A stretch of DNA of 7,279 bases. Source: an uncultured Prevotellaceae bacterium (GTDB lineage Bacteria; Bacteroidota; Bacteroidia; Bacteroidales; Bacteroidaceae). The stretch is taken from positions 1 through 7,279 of the forward strand of contig CALZJL010000062.1 in NCBI GenBank assembly GCA_945787625.1. Reading direction: 5' to 3'. Positions 1-6,381 of this stretch are shown here, piece by piece. Below the pieces are notes generated by a model. The model had not been told where the DNA came from. It ran no database searches and saw only the letters and a list, made by a program, of their open reading frames with translations. Each line of letters opens with the position of its first letter. Position 1 is the first letter of the stretch. The translations under genes and the position numbers were made by a program.

Positions 1-213
1 GGCAAGGTGAGCCGTTCGAACAAGGTACGTGTCATACGCGATGGTATCGTCATATTCACTGGTGCTATCAACGCTTTGAAACGCTTCAAGGACGATGTCA
101 AGGAGGTTACTACCAACTTTGAGTGTGGCATCTCTCTGCAGAACTATAATGATTTGAAAGAGGGCGATATGCTCGAAGCCTTTGCTGAGATTGAGGTTAA
201 GGCCAAACTCTGA
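1..213 (+). CDS. infB: Translation initiation factor IF2, C-terminal end (partial)
   Basis: This is the last 70 codons of infB, open at the window's left edge and ending in TGA at 211-213. IF2 is the GTPase that brings initiator fMet-tRNA to the 30S subunit and promotes subunit joining. The visible part is the end of the C-terminal beta-barrel domain (C2, or domain IV), which contacts the fMet-tRNA acceptor end. The segments [21 protein letters not shown] and [16 protein letters not shown] are hallmarks of IF2 C2 and close to the E. coli ending (RRFKDDVNEV...ECGIGVKNYND). The GTG at 7 is an internal valine codon, not a start, because the conserved protein continues upstream of it. The next gene begins about 20 nt after the stop, so infB probably leads or sits within the operon that carries the suf genes. 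Identification is very secure; only the missing 5' part limits the entry. Confidence 0.97.
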   Translation, partial: GKVSRSNKVRVIRDGIVIFTGAINALKRFKDDVKEVTTNFECGISLQNYNDLKEGDMLEAFAEIEVKAKL

Positions 214-233
214 TTTTGCACACTACGAGTCAG

Positions 234-605
234 ATGCCTATCACAGATATCATCTCTCTGTCACTGCTCCTTTATGGAGCGGTGATGGGACTCAAGAATG
301 GGCTTATCAAGGAGTTGGCTTCTACGGCTGGTTTCTTGGTAGGCATTTATCTTGTATGGAAGTATCACTGCGAGCTTGGGGACAACATTCTCCTTTGCCT
401 GCTCGTTTGGATTCTTGTCCCGGTGGTCTTCGGGCTTTTGGCTTCGTTGGTGACGAAGTTTCTCGACTTTACCATCATAGGGGGGCTTGTAAACCGTGTG
501 TTGGGAGCTGTTGTAGGGACGTGCAAATGGGGATTGCTGGTGATGTGTGTCAGGATGATGATTGATAAGGTTAACGAATGGAAGACATTACTAGAGACAT
601 TATAA
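234..605 (+). CDS. CvpA-family small integral membrane protein
   Basis: A 123-residue, very hydrophobic protein with about four predicted membrane segments (roughly residues 5-19, 28-44, 51-73 and 83-105). Two CvpA-family patterns are visible: an early glycine/lysine turn followed by a helix (G19[10 protein letters not shown]29), and NRVLGAVVG (87-95) before the last membrane segment. The family is named for E. coli CvpA, linked to colicin V production and envelope stress; its biochemical role is unsettled and none is asserted here. It is short for the family, whose members are usually about 160-180 residues: the C-terminal tail stops soon after the fourth segment. The ATG at 234 is preferred because it starts where the homologous hydrophobic region starts; a TTG at 216 in the same frame would add six residues (129 in all). 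Its last 28 nt overlap the start of sufB, so the two are probably translationally coupled. The family call rests on pattern recognition without alignment. Confidence 0.8.
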   Translation: MPITDIISLSLLLYGAVMGLKNGLIKELASTAGFLVGIYLVWKYHCELGDNILLCLLVWILVPVVFGLLASLVTKFLDFTIIGGLVNRVLGAVVGTCKWGLLVMCVRMMIDKVNEWKTLLETL

Positions 606-2014
606 ATAAAGACTACCAGTATGGTTTCACTACCGACGTAGAGACTGAGATTATCCCTAAGGGACTCTCAGAGGATGTCGTGCGCCTTATATCCAAGAAA
701 AAGGGCGAGCCGGAGTGGCTGCTACAGTTCCGTCTCGATGCATTCAGGTTCTGGATGGGGCAAAAGCAACCTGAATGGGGACATCTTGATATGCCTGTGA
801 TTGACTATCAGGACATCTCGTACTATGCTGATCCTACTGCTAAGAAGAAGGAGACTGGCACGGGGGAGATTGACCCTGAGTTGATGAAGACTTTTGACAA
901 GCTGGGCATCCCACTGGAGGAGCGTATGGCTCTGTCGGGAGTGGCTGTCGATGCTGTCATGGACAGCGTGAGTGTCAAGACGACGTTCCATGAGAAGCTC
1001 AAGGAGATGGGCATAATATTCTGCTCTATCTCTGAGGCTGTGCGTAATCACCCCGACCTCGTACGTCAGTATCTTGGATCGGTGGTACCGTATCGCGACA
1101 ATTACTTTGCTGCTCTCAACAGTGCTGTCTTCTCTGACGGTTCGTTTGTTTACATACCTAAGGGTGTGCGATGTCCTATGGAGCTGAGTACGTATTTCCG
1201 CATCAATGCGCAGGGTACGGGACAGTTCGAACGTACTCTTATAGTCTGCGACGATGATGCGTATGTCTCATATCTTGAGGGCTGTACTGCTCCTATGCGT
1301 GATGAGAACCAGCTTCATGCTGCAATAGTGGAGATTGTGGTGATGCGCAATGCTGAGGTGAAGTACTCTACGGTGCAGAATTGGTATCCCGGAGACAAGG
1401 ACGGCAAGGGGGGTGTGCTCAACCTCGTGACGAAGCGTGGTCACTTGCGCGGTGAAAACTCGCGTCTGAGCTGGACGCAGGTCGAAACTGGAAGTGCCAT
1501 AACTTGGAAGTACCCTTCGTGCATCTTGAGTGGTGACAACTCGCAAGCTGAATTCTACTCCGTGGCCGTAACTAACAATCACCAGCAGGCTGATACTGGC
1601 ACCAAGATGATTCATATAGGACGCAATACCAAATCTACTATCATATCCAAGGGTATTTCTGCCGGGCACAGCCAGAACTCTTATCGGGGACTGGTCAAGG
1701 TAGCGGCTTCGGCATCGGGAGCACGCAACTATTCGAGCTGCGACTCGCTACTGTTGGGCAGCTGTTGCGGTGCACACACGTTTCCGTATATGGACGTCAA
1801 GAACGATACTGCCATTGTAGAGCATGAGGCTACTACATCTAAGATTTCGGAGCAGCAGCTCTTCTACTGCCAACAGCGTGGCATTTCTATGGAAGATGCT
1901 GTAAGCCTCATCGTCAACGGGTATGCCAAGGATGTTATTAATAAGCTCCCTATGGAGTTTGCCGTAGAGGCACAGAAATTGCTCGGTGTGAGCCTTGAGG
2001 GGTCAGTAGGATAA
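578..2014 (+). CDS. sufB: Fe-S cluster assembly scaffold protein SufB
   Basis: A 478-residue cytoplasmic protein, close to the usual SufB length (E. coli about 495). SufB pairs with SufD and a SufC dimer to form the SufBC2D complex on which Fe-S clusters are built. Diagnostic stretches include [56 protein letters not shown] and [12 protein letters not shown]. Residues that match sites implicated in cluster building in E. coli SufB are present: C388 (E. coli C405, in SSCDS) and E417 (E. coli E434, in VEHEA), separated by the same 29 residues. C236 in EGCTAP corresponds to E. coli C254. The ATG at 578 lies inside the end of the cvpA-like gene and is the start that matches the family N-terminus ([16 protein letters not shown] follows soon after). 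AAGG at 567-570 could act as a weak ribosome site. sufC follows after 32 nt. The gene is G/T-rich on its coding strand, unlike sufD and sufS. Confidence 0.98.
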   Translation: MEDITRDIINKDYQYGFTTDVETEIIPKGLSEDVVRLISKKKGEPEWLLQFRLDAFRFWMGQKQPEWGHLDMPVIDYQDISYYADPTAKKKETGTGEIDPELMKTFDKLGIPLEERMALSGVAVDAVMDSVSVKTTFHEKLKEMGIIFCSISEAVRNHPDLVRQYLGSVVPYRDNYFAALNSAVFSDGSFVYIPKGVRCPMELSTYFRINAQGTGQFERTLIVCDDDAYVSYLEGCTAPMRDENQLHAAIVEIVVMRNAEVKYSTVQNWYPGDKDGKGGVLNLVTKRGHLRGENSRLSWTQVETGSAITWKYPSCILSGDNSQAEFYSVAVTNNHQQADTGTKMIHIGRNTKSTIISKGISAGHSQNSYRGLVKVAASASGARNYSSCDSLLLGSCCGAHTFPYMDVKNDTAIVEHEATTSKISEQQLFYCQQRGISMEDAVSLIVNGYAKDVINKLPMEFAVEAQKLLGVSLEGSVG

Positions 2015-2046
2015 ACGAAGCACAGGTAAAAAATTTTCTGACGAAA

Positions 2047-2784
2047 ATGCTACAGATAAAGAATTTGCATGCCACAATAGGTGGTAAAGAGATATTAAAG
2101 GGAATTGACCTTACGATAAACGATGGCGAACTACATGCCATCATGGGTACAAATGGTGCAGGCAAGTCTACACTGAGCAATGTCATAGTGGGCAACCCTG
2201 CATACGAGGTGACTGAGGGAGGAATCATATACAATGGTCTCAATCTGCTTGAGATGAGTACCGAGGAGAGAGCCAACGCCGGTATCTTCATGTCGTTTCA
2301 GCAACCTGTGGAAATACCTGGCGTGAGCATGACCAACTTCATGCGTGCAGCAGTCAACGCACGCTACAAAGCACAAGGACGCGAGCCTCTCTCTGCTGGA
2401 GACTTTCTCAAGTTGATGCGTGAGAAGCGCAAAATTGTAGAACTCGACGGTAAACTTGCTTCACGTTCGGTCAACGAGGGTTTCTCAGGAGGTGAAAAGA
2501 AGCGCAACGAGATATTCCAAATGGCTATGCTCGAACCTGATTTTTGTATACTCGACGAGACTGATTCGGGGCTTGATGTTGACGCATTGCGCATAGTTGC
2601 TGAGGGATTTAACAAGTTACGCAAGAGTAATACCTCTGCCCTCGTCATCACTCACTATCACCGTCTGCTGGAGTATCTCAAGCCAGACATCGTACATGTG
2701 CTCATAGACGGGCGCATAATCAAGACAGGCGGGCCCGAGTTGGCAGTAGAGATAGACCAAAAAGGATTTGACTGGATAAAGTGA
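2047..2784 (+). CDS. sufC: Fe-S cluster assembly ATPase SufC
   Basis: A 245-residue ABC-type ATPase, full length for the family (E. coli 248). ATP binding makes two SufC subunits dimerise on SufB and SufD, driving the conformational change needed for cluster assembly. All motifs are visible: Walker A GTNGAGKST at 34-42, Q-loop Q85, signature FSGGEKKRNEI beginning at 146, Walker B ILDET with D170 and E171, D-loop SGLD at 174-177, and switch H203. K152, E171 and H203, the residues tied to SufC activity in E. coli, fall at identical positions. Two small departures are Thr instead of the usual Pro at 35 in the Walker A loop and Gln instead of the common Tyr at 86 after the Q-loop Gln (FQQPVEIPG); neither removes a catalytic residue. 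There is no Shine-Dalgarno sequence, but an A/T-rich leader precedes the ATG, as is typical in Bacteroidota. sufD starts 23 nt later. Confidence 0.98.
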   Translation: MLQIKNLHATIGGKEILKGIDLTINDGELHAIMGTNGAGKSTLSNVIVGNPAYEVTEGGIIYNGLNLLEMSTEERANAGIFMSFQQPVEIPGVSMTNFMRAAVNARYKAQGREPLSAGDFLKLMREKRKIVELDGKLASRSVNEGFSGGEKKRNEIFQMAMLEPDFCILDETDSGLDVDALRIVAEGFNKLRKSNTSALVITHYHRLLEYLKPDIVHVLIDGRIIKTGGPELAVEIDQKGFDWIK

Positions 2785-2820
2785 ATCTTGTTAGCCAATA
2801 AAAATATATGAGCTCAGAGA
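2785..2820. other. Strand-composition (GC/AT skew) sign change at the sufC/sufD junction
   Basis: Left of here the plus strand has more G than C and tends to more T than A; right of here it has more C than G and more A than T. Illustrative hand counts on chosen 60-nt lines: 301-360 G18 C9, 961-1020 G19 C10, 1321-1380 G21 C8; against 3721-3780 G8 C21, 4321-4380 G11 C21, 7081-7140 G9 C17. The line 5881-5940 lies in a minus-strand gene and still shows G8 C23, so gene direction does not explain the change. sufC itself is intermediate, so the boundary is approximate (about 2600-2820). The direction of change is that of a replication terminus. The skew is seen directly; the terminus is inference. 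Confidence 0.55.
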
Positions 2821-4025
2821 AACAATACATAGACTTCTATCACGAAGTATGCGACACCATCATCGGACGCTCATGTGCGGTAATGAATGATTGTCGCGAC
2901 ACAGCGTTGACAACATTCAAAGAAAAAGGCTTCCCCTCAAAAAAGGACGAACGCTACAAATACACAAACGTAGAAGCCGACTTCACACCCGAATACGGCA
3001 TACAGCTTGGAAGCAAGATACAGTCAGGTAGCGAATACTGCACTTCCATACAAGATGCTCCCATAGATGTAAGTCCTTACTACAACAAGATAGCAGACAC
3101 TACCGACCCTATTGTAGCACTCAACACCGTGCTCACAGTAGATACTCTCGTAGTATACATCCCACGCGACACACAGCCTAAGCACCCCATACAGATCAAC
3201 AATGTGCTCAAGGGCAATCAAGACACGATGGTAAACCGTCGTATGCTCATCATACTCGCACAAGGCTCACAGGCAGACATCATCATCACAGACCATGCAG
3301 CCTCAGACAACCATTTCCTCACCAATCAAGTCATTGAAGTCATAACAGAAGACAATGCCCGCCTCAATCTCTACGATATAGAAGAAACCCATTTAGCATG
3401 CACACGATACAGTAACGTCTACATACGCCAAGGCAGAGACTCGCACGTCAATCATACCGTCCTGACCATCTTCAATGGCCATACACGCAATACCTGCACA
3501 GTAGAACTCTCAGGAGAAGGCAGCGAAGCAGTACTCAACGGATGCGTCATAGCAGACAAAATGCAGCGTGTCGACAACAATACCCTGATACGCCACCTCG
3601 TGCCCCACTGCCGCTCAAACGAGCTATACAAATATGTGCTCGATGACAGTGCAACAGGAGCCTTTGCAGGCCTCGTATATGTCAAGGAAGGAGCCCAACA
3701 AACCTCATCTGCCATGACAAATGCTAACCTGTGTATGTCGCCCTCCTCACATATCTACACACAGCCCATGCTCGAAATCTATGCCGACGACGTAAAATGC
3801 TCACACGGCAGCACCGTAGGCCAGCTCAACGAACAGCAACTTTTCTATATGCGTCAGCGCGGCATATCAGAGAGCGATGCAAGAATGCTACTCAAGTCAG
3901 CATTCATAACCCACGTGATAGAGACCATACCACTTGAGCCCCTGCGAGACCGTCTGCACTATATCGTAGACAAACGTCTTAGGGGAGAGCTGAGCAAGTG
4001 TGAAGGCTGCAAGCTATGCAAATAA
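2808..4025 (+). CDS. sufD: Fe-S cluster assembly protein SufD
   Basis: A 405-residue SufB paralogue that forms the other half of the SufBC2D scaffold; in E. coli SufD is needed for iron acquisition by the complex. The N-terminal part (KEKGFPSKKDERYKYTNVE, about residues 41-60) is the helical SufD entry domain, followed by the beta-helix core. The C-terminal block LEIYADDVKCSHG holds C331 and H333, matching E. coli C358 and H360, the latter being functionally important. NEQQLFYMRQRGIS parallels [14 protein letters not shown] of SufB from the same operon and shows the shared ancestry. The protein ends in a CxxCxxC tail (C398, C401, C404, then a final Lys). The ATG at 2808 follows an A-rich leader with no Shine-Dalgarno sequence. 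Codons turn C/A-rich here (GCA, ACA, CTC favoured) whereas sufB uses more GCT and G/T-ending codons; this follows the skew change described separately and does not by itself suggest transfer. Confidence 0.97.
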   Translation: MSSEKQYIDFYHEVCDTIIGRSCAVMNDCRDTALTTFKEKGFPSKKDERYKYTNVEADFTPEYGIQLGSKIQSGSEYCTSIQDAPIDVSPYYNKIADTTDPIVALNTVLTVDTLVVYIPRDTQPKHPIQINNVLKGNQDTMVNRRMLIILAQGSQADIIITDHAASDNHFLTNQVIEVITEDNARLNLYDIEETHLACTRYSNVYIRQGRDSHVNHTVLTIFNGHTRNTCTVELSGEGSEAVLNGCVIADKMQRVDNNTLIRHLVPHCRSNELYKYVLDDSATGAFAGLVYVKEGAQQTSSAMTNANLCMSPSSHIYTQPMLEIYADDVKCSHGSTVGQLNEQQLFYMRQRGISESDARMLLKSAFITHVIETIPLEPLRDRLHYIVDKRLRGELSKCEGCKLCK

Positions 4026-4042
4026 ACACAGACTTATTACGA

Positions 4043-5266
4043 ATGTACGATATAAAAAAGGTCAGAGAAGACTTTCCCATACTAAGCAAAGTCATCTACA
4101 ACAAATACCCCCTGGTATATCTCGACAACGGTGCTACGACTCAGAAACCACGCAGCGTTGTAGAAGCAATGACAGACGAATACTATAATGTCAATGCCAA
4201 TGTACACCGCGGAGTACACTTCCTGTCCCAGATGGCTACAGACCTTCACGAACAGTCACGCGCCACGGTGCAACACTTCATAAACGCTGGAAATTCGTGC
4301 GAGATAATATTCACCCGTGGCACCACAGAGAGCATCAACCTCGTCGCAACCTGCTTCACCGAAACCTTCATGCAAGAAGGCGACGAAGTGATAATCTCCG
4401 CCATGGAGCACCACTCGAATATCGTGTCATGGCAATTAGCATCACAGCGTAGAGGCATAAAGCTGCGTGTCATACCCATGAGCGACCAAGGCACACTCGA
4501 TTTGGAAGCCTACAAAAAACTATTTAATGAGCGTACAAAGATAGTAAGCTGCACCCATGTAAGCAATGTGCTCGGCTCGGTCAACCCTGTGAAGGAAATG
4601 ATTCGTATAGCCCACGAGCACGGCGTACCATTTCTCGTAGACGGCGCACAAAGCTGCCCTCACTTCAAAATAGACGTACAAGACTTGGACTGCGACTTTT
4701 TCGCCTTCTCAGGTCACAAAATATATGGTCCCACAGGTGTGGGAGTACTGTATGGCAAGGAGAAATACCTCGATGCCATGCCACCATATATGGGAGGAGG
4801 TGATATGATAAAGACAGTATCCTTCGAACGTACTACATACAACGTACTTCCATATAAATTTGAAGCAGGCACCCCCGACTACGTGGCCACTACAGGACTG
4901 GCACGCGCCATAGACTATGTCTCAAACATTGGAATGGACAGTATCTATGCTCACGAAAAGGAACTGACCCGATACGCTGTGAGCAAAATGCGTGATATCG
5001 AAGGAATGCATATCTTCGGACACTCTGAGGGAGCAGAATGCGACGCAGTCATATCGTTTCAGGTAGGCAATATTCATCATTTGGACATGGGCACCCTACT
5101 CGACCGTCTTGGCATAGCCGTGCGCACTGGGCATCATTGTGCCGAACCCCTCATGCGAAGGCTCGGTGTCGAAGGGACATGTCGCGCATCATTTGCGCTC
5201 TACAATACCAAAGACGAAGTAGACACACTCATATCAGGAATAGAGAGAGTGAGCAAAATGTTTTGA
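4043..5266 (+). CDS. sufS: Cysteine desulfurase SufS (group II, PLP-dependent)
   Basis: A 407-residue pyridoxal-phosphate enzyme, nearly the same length as E. coli SufS (406). It removes sulfur from L-cysteine, giving alanine and an enzyme-bound persulfide that feeds the SufBCD scaffold. Active-site residues align with E. coli: H123 in EHHSNIV stacks on PLP, D200 and Q203 in VDGAQS hold the cofactor, K226 in FSGHKIYGPTG forms the Schiff base, and C366 in RTGHHCAEPLM (E. coli C364) carries the persulfide. RTGHHCA marks the group II (SufS/CsdA) class as opposed to IscS/NifS. The ATG at 4043 is chosen because the family begins with M-x-x-x-x-KVREDFP. An in-frame ATG at 4016 would add nine residues and overlap sufD by 10 nt; it remains possible. 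Such enzymes normally need a sulfur acceptor (SufE or SufU), and none is encoded in the window. The gene ends 37 nt from the convergent PBP4 gene. Confidence 0.97.
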   Translation: MYDIKKVREDFPILSKVIYNKYPLVYLDNGATTQKPRSVVEAMTDEYYNVNANVHRGVHFLSQMATDLHEQSRATVQHFINAGNSCEIIFTRGTTESINLVATCFTETFMQEGDEVIISAMEHHSNIVSWQLASQRRGIKLRVIPMSDQGTLDLEAYKKLFNERTKIVSCTHVSNVLGSVNPVKEMIRIAHEHGVPFLVDGAQSCPHFKIDVQDLDCDFFAFSGHKIYGPTGVGVLYGKEKYLDAMPPYMGGGDMIKTVSFERTTYNVLPYKFEAGTPDYVATTGLARAIDYVSNIGMDSIYAHEKELTRYAVSKMRDIEGMHIFGHSEGAECDAVISFQVGNIHHLDMGTLLDRLGIAVRTGHHCAEPLMRRLGVEGTCRASFALYNTKDEVDTLISGIERVSKMF

Positions 5267-5303
5267 CCCCATTTGCCATTGACAAAGGATAAAAAAGCAC
5301 CAC

Positions 5304-6266
5304 TCATTGACAGAGGAGCGTACAAACCTTGTCTTGAAATTTCCTACCATACGAAGTCTTTCTCACACCCTGATTTATGATGGAGAAACACAAGTCATGA
5401 CCAGTAGAATTAGAGCGGCAATATCCACTCAGCGATGAAACAGCCGATACAGTACCAGTCTTAGCCCTGAGATTATTAAAAGCAGGAGTATCAACGAAAC
5501 GCTTTTCAAGAGTGCCGTCAATACCAGCAACAGGAAGACTTTCATACAAGTAAGGACGGATGCGAGGGTTGTTCCAAGCATACTTCAAGAGTTCAACAAG
5601 CAACTTAGGGCTAACATAATTGTAAAGCGAGAGACCACTGCCATCAGCCACAGTATAATCCGACGGATTAAGCCCCAAAGCCTGAATCAGCACATTGACA
5701 CACGAAGCAGAAACCTTGCGCTCCCAATCCTTGGCACCCGAAGCCACAGCAAGCTGAGTAAAGAGACTCTCAGCCTTGAGATTGTCACTTTCTTTCAATA
5801 TAGGAATAATGATGTCACCAATAGAAGTAGACTCACGCTCAGTATACGGAATCTGCTTAGTCTCATCATCATCCCAACACCAACCCCAACCAGCCCTTGT
5901 CACCACAGGAGTAAAAGTATAATCCGCCCCCAGCATATCAAGAGCAGTAATAGAAGTGACAAGCTTCATACACGAAGCAGGCCGCATACGCCAATTTTCA
6001 TGATACTGGTAAACCACAACATTGTCCGTTAGGTCATAAATCATTATGCCAAGCTGAGTAGAGTCCATCAACGAAGTATAACACAGCGAATCTATACTTC
6101 TCACCAAAGGATTAGAGGGCAATTGTCGGGCATAAACCACAAGCGTATCAGTACTATACCTCGTGACAATCTGAGGAAGACGAGACACATCATGCGAGAC
6201 CTTGCGAGCAGGAGAACACGACAATATCAGCAGAATAAAAGGGAGAAGAAAGACAATATGCTTCAT
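5304..6266 (-). CDS. dacB: Compact PBP4-type D-alanyl-D-alanine carboxypeptidase/endopeptidase (peptidase S13), lipoprotein
   Basis: A 320-residue class C penicillin-binding protein that would trim D-alanine from peptidoglycan stem peptides or cleave cross-links in the periplasm. All catalytic motifs are visible: SxxK as S98-C-M-K101 (in RPASCMKLVTS), SxN as S160-D-N162 (in LKESDNLKAESLF), the family's DGSGLS at 208-213, and KTG at 269-271. The N-terminus is a lipoprotein signal: Lys2, a hydrophobic run, then ILSC with C17 as lipidation site. Residues after C17 (SPARK) lack the acidic surface-export signal of some Bacteroides lipoproteins, so the protein probably faces the periplasm. It is short: family members usually exceed 430 residues. 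SxN to KTG spans 109 residues, as in E. coli PBP4 (about 111), but SxxK to SxN spans only 62 against about 244, so domains II and III are almost absent. The ATG at 6266 is chosen over an in-frame TTG at 6287 because it places the signal peptide at the N-terminus. Confidence 0.88.
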   Translation of the reverse strand: MKHIVFLLPFILLILSCSPARKVSHDVSRLPQIVTRYSTDTLVVYARQLPSNPLVRSIDSLCYTSLMDSTQLGIMIYDLTDNVVVYQYHENWRMRPASCMKLVTSITALDMLGADYTFTPVVTRAGWGWCWDDDETKQIPYTERESTSIGDIIIPILKESDNLKAESLFTQLAVASGAKDWERKVSASCVNVLIQALGLNPSDYTVADGSGLSLYNYVSPKLLVELLKYAWNNPRIRPYLYESLPVAGIDGTLEKRFVDTPAFNNLRAKTGTVSAVSSLSGYCRSNSTGHDLCFSIINQGVRKTSYGRKFQDKVCTLLCQ

Positions 6267-6297
6267 GTTTAGAGACAGTTTACTCAAGTTTTATATG

Positions 6298-6305
6298 CAA
6301 ATATA
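6298..6305 (-). promoter_or_regulatory. Candidate Bacteroidota -7 element for the PBP4 gene
   Basis: Read on the minus strand this is TATATTTG, a full match to the Bacteroides primary-sigma -7 consensus TAnnTTTG. It lies 31 nt upstream of the ATG at 6266, implying a leader of about 25 nt. No good TTTG -33 element sits at the usual 19-21 nt spacing, so the call rests on the -7 match and its position. The element is back-to-back with the nadB-side one, with 22 bp between them. Confidence 0.5.
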
Positions 6306-6327
6306 GTTATTTTTGAGATAAAAAGTG

Positions 6328-6335
6328 TAATTTTG
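6328..6335 (+). promoter_or_regulatory. Candidate Bacteroidota -7 element for nadB
   Basis: TAATTTTG matches TAnnTTTG completely and lies 46 nt upstream of the nadB ATG at 6382, which would put the transcript start near 6341 and give a leader of about 40 nt. The TTTG at 6312-6315 is too close (12 nt) to serve as a standard -33 element, and the normal -33 position (about 6303-6308) has no match; that position touches the -7 element of the divergent PBP4 gene. Confidence 0.5.
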
Positions 6336-6344
6336 TAGTCGAAA

Positions 6345-6361
6345 TAATCCTTTTAGGATTA
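6345..6361. promoter_or_regulatory. 17-bp perfect palindrome in the nadB leader (candidate operator or hairpin)
   Basis: TAATCCTTTTAGGATTA consists of 7-bp inverted arms around a TTT centre. It begins 10 nt after the nadB -7 element and ends 20 nt before the ATG, so it sits at or just after the likely transcription start. That position suits a repressor site for the NAD biosynthesis gene; as RNA it could also form a short 7-bp hairpin. It has no U-tract after it and so is not a terminator. The symmetry is certain; the function is inferred and the regulator unknown. Confidence 0.4.
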
Positions 6362-6381
6362 GAAATAAAAAATATTGTGTT

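Noticed and set aside
216..233. Upstream TTG start for the CvpA-like protein
   Set aside because: It would add six residues of no family resemblance; the ATG at 234 fits better, though the TTG cannot be excluded.
182..565. Open frame of 127 codons across the infB end and the cvpA-like gene
   Set aside because: It is out of frame with both recognised genes, and its translation has no coherent hydrophobic pattern or recognisable motif.
1268..1669. Minus-strand open frame of 133 codons opposite sufB
   Set aside because: It lies wholly within the conserved sufB coding region; its translation shows no recognisable domain and is explained as a shadow of sufB codons.
2710..2719. GGGCGCATAA resembling the XerC half of a dif site, close to the skew switch
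   Set aside because: The following bases (TCAAGACAGGCG) show no matching XerD half, and the stretch encodes conserved SufC residues DGRIIKTGG. No convincing dif was seen in the window.
2785..4025. Change in codon use from sufB to sufD read as horizontal transfer
   Set aside because: The same bias continues through sufS, the opposite-strand PBP4 gene and nadB, so it is a strand-wide skew and not a property of one acquired gene.
4016..4042. Upstream ATG for sufS overlapping sufD by 10 nt
   Set aside because: The nine extra residues are not part of the SufS family N-terminus; the ATG at 4043 gives 407 residues, with active-site numbering almost equal to E. coli.
5267..5303. Possible bidirectional terminator between convergent sufS and PBP4 genes
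   Set aside because: Only a weak bulged stem (CCATTTG with CAAAGG) is visible. The A-run follows it on the plus strand and there is no T-tract in the correct place on either strand.
6267..6287. TTG start adding seven residues to the PBP4 lipoprotein
   Set aside because: The ATG at 6266 puts a normal lipoprotein signal peptide right at the N-terminus, and the extension has no such features.
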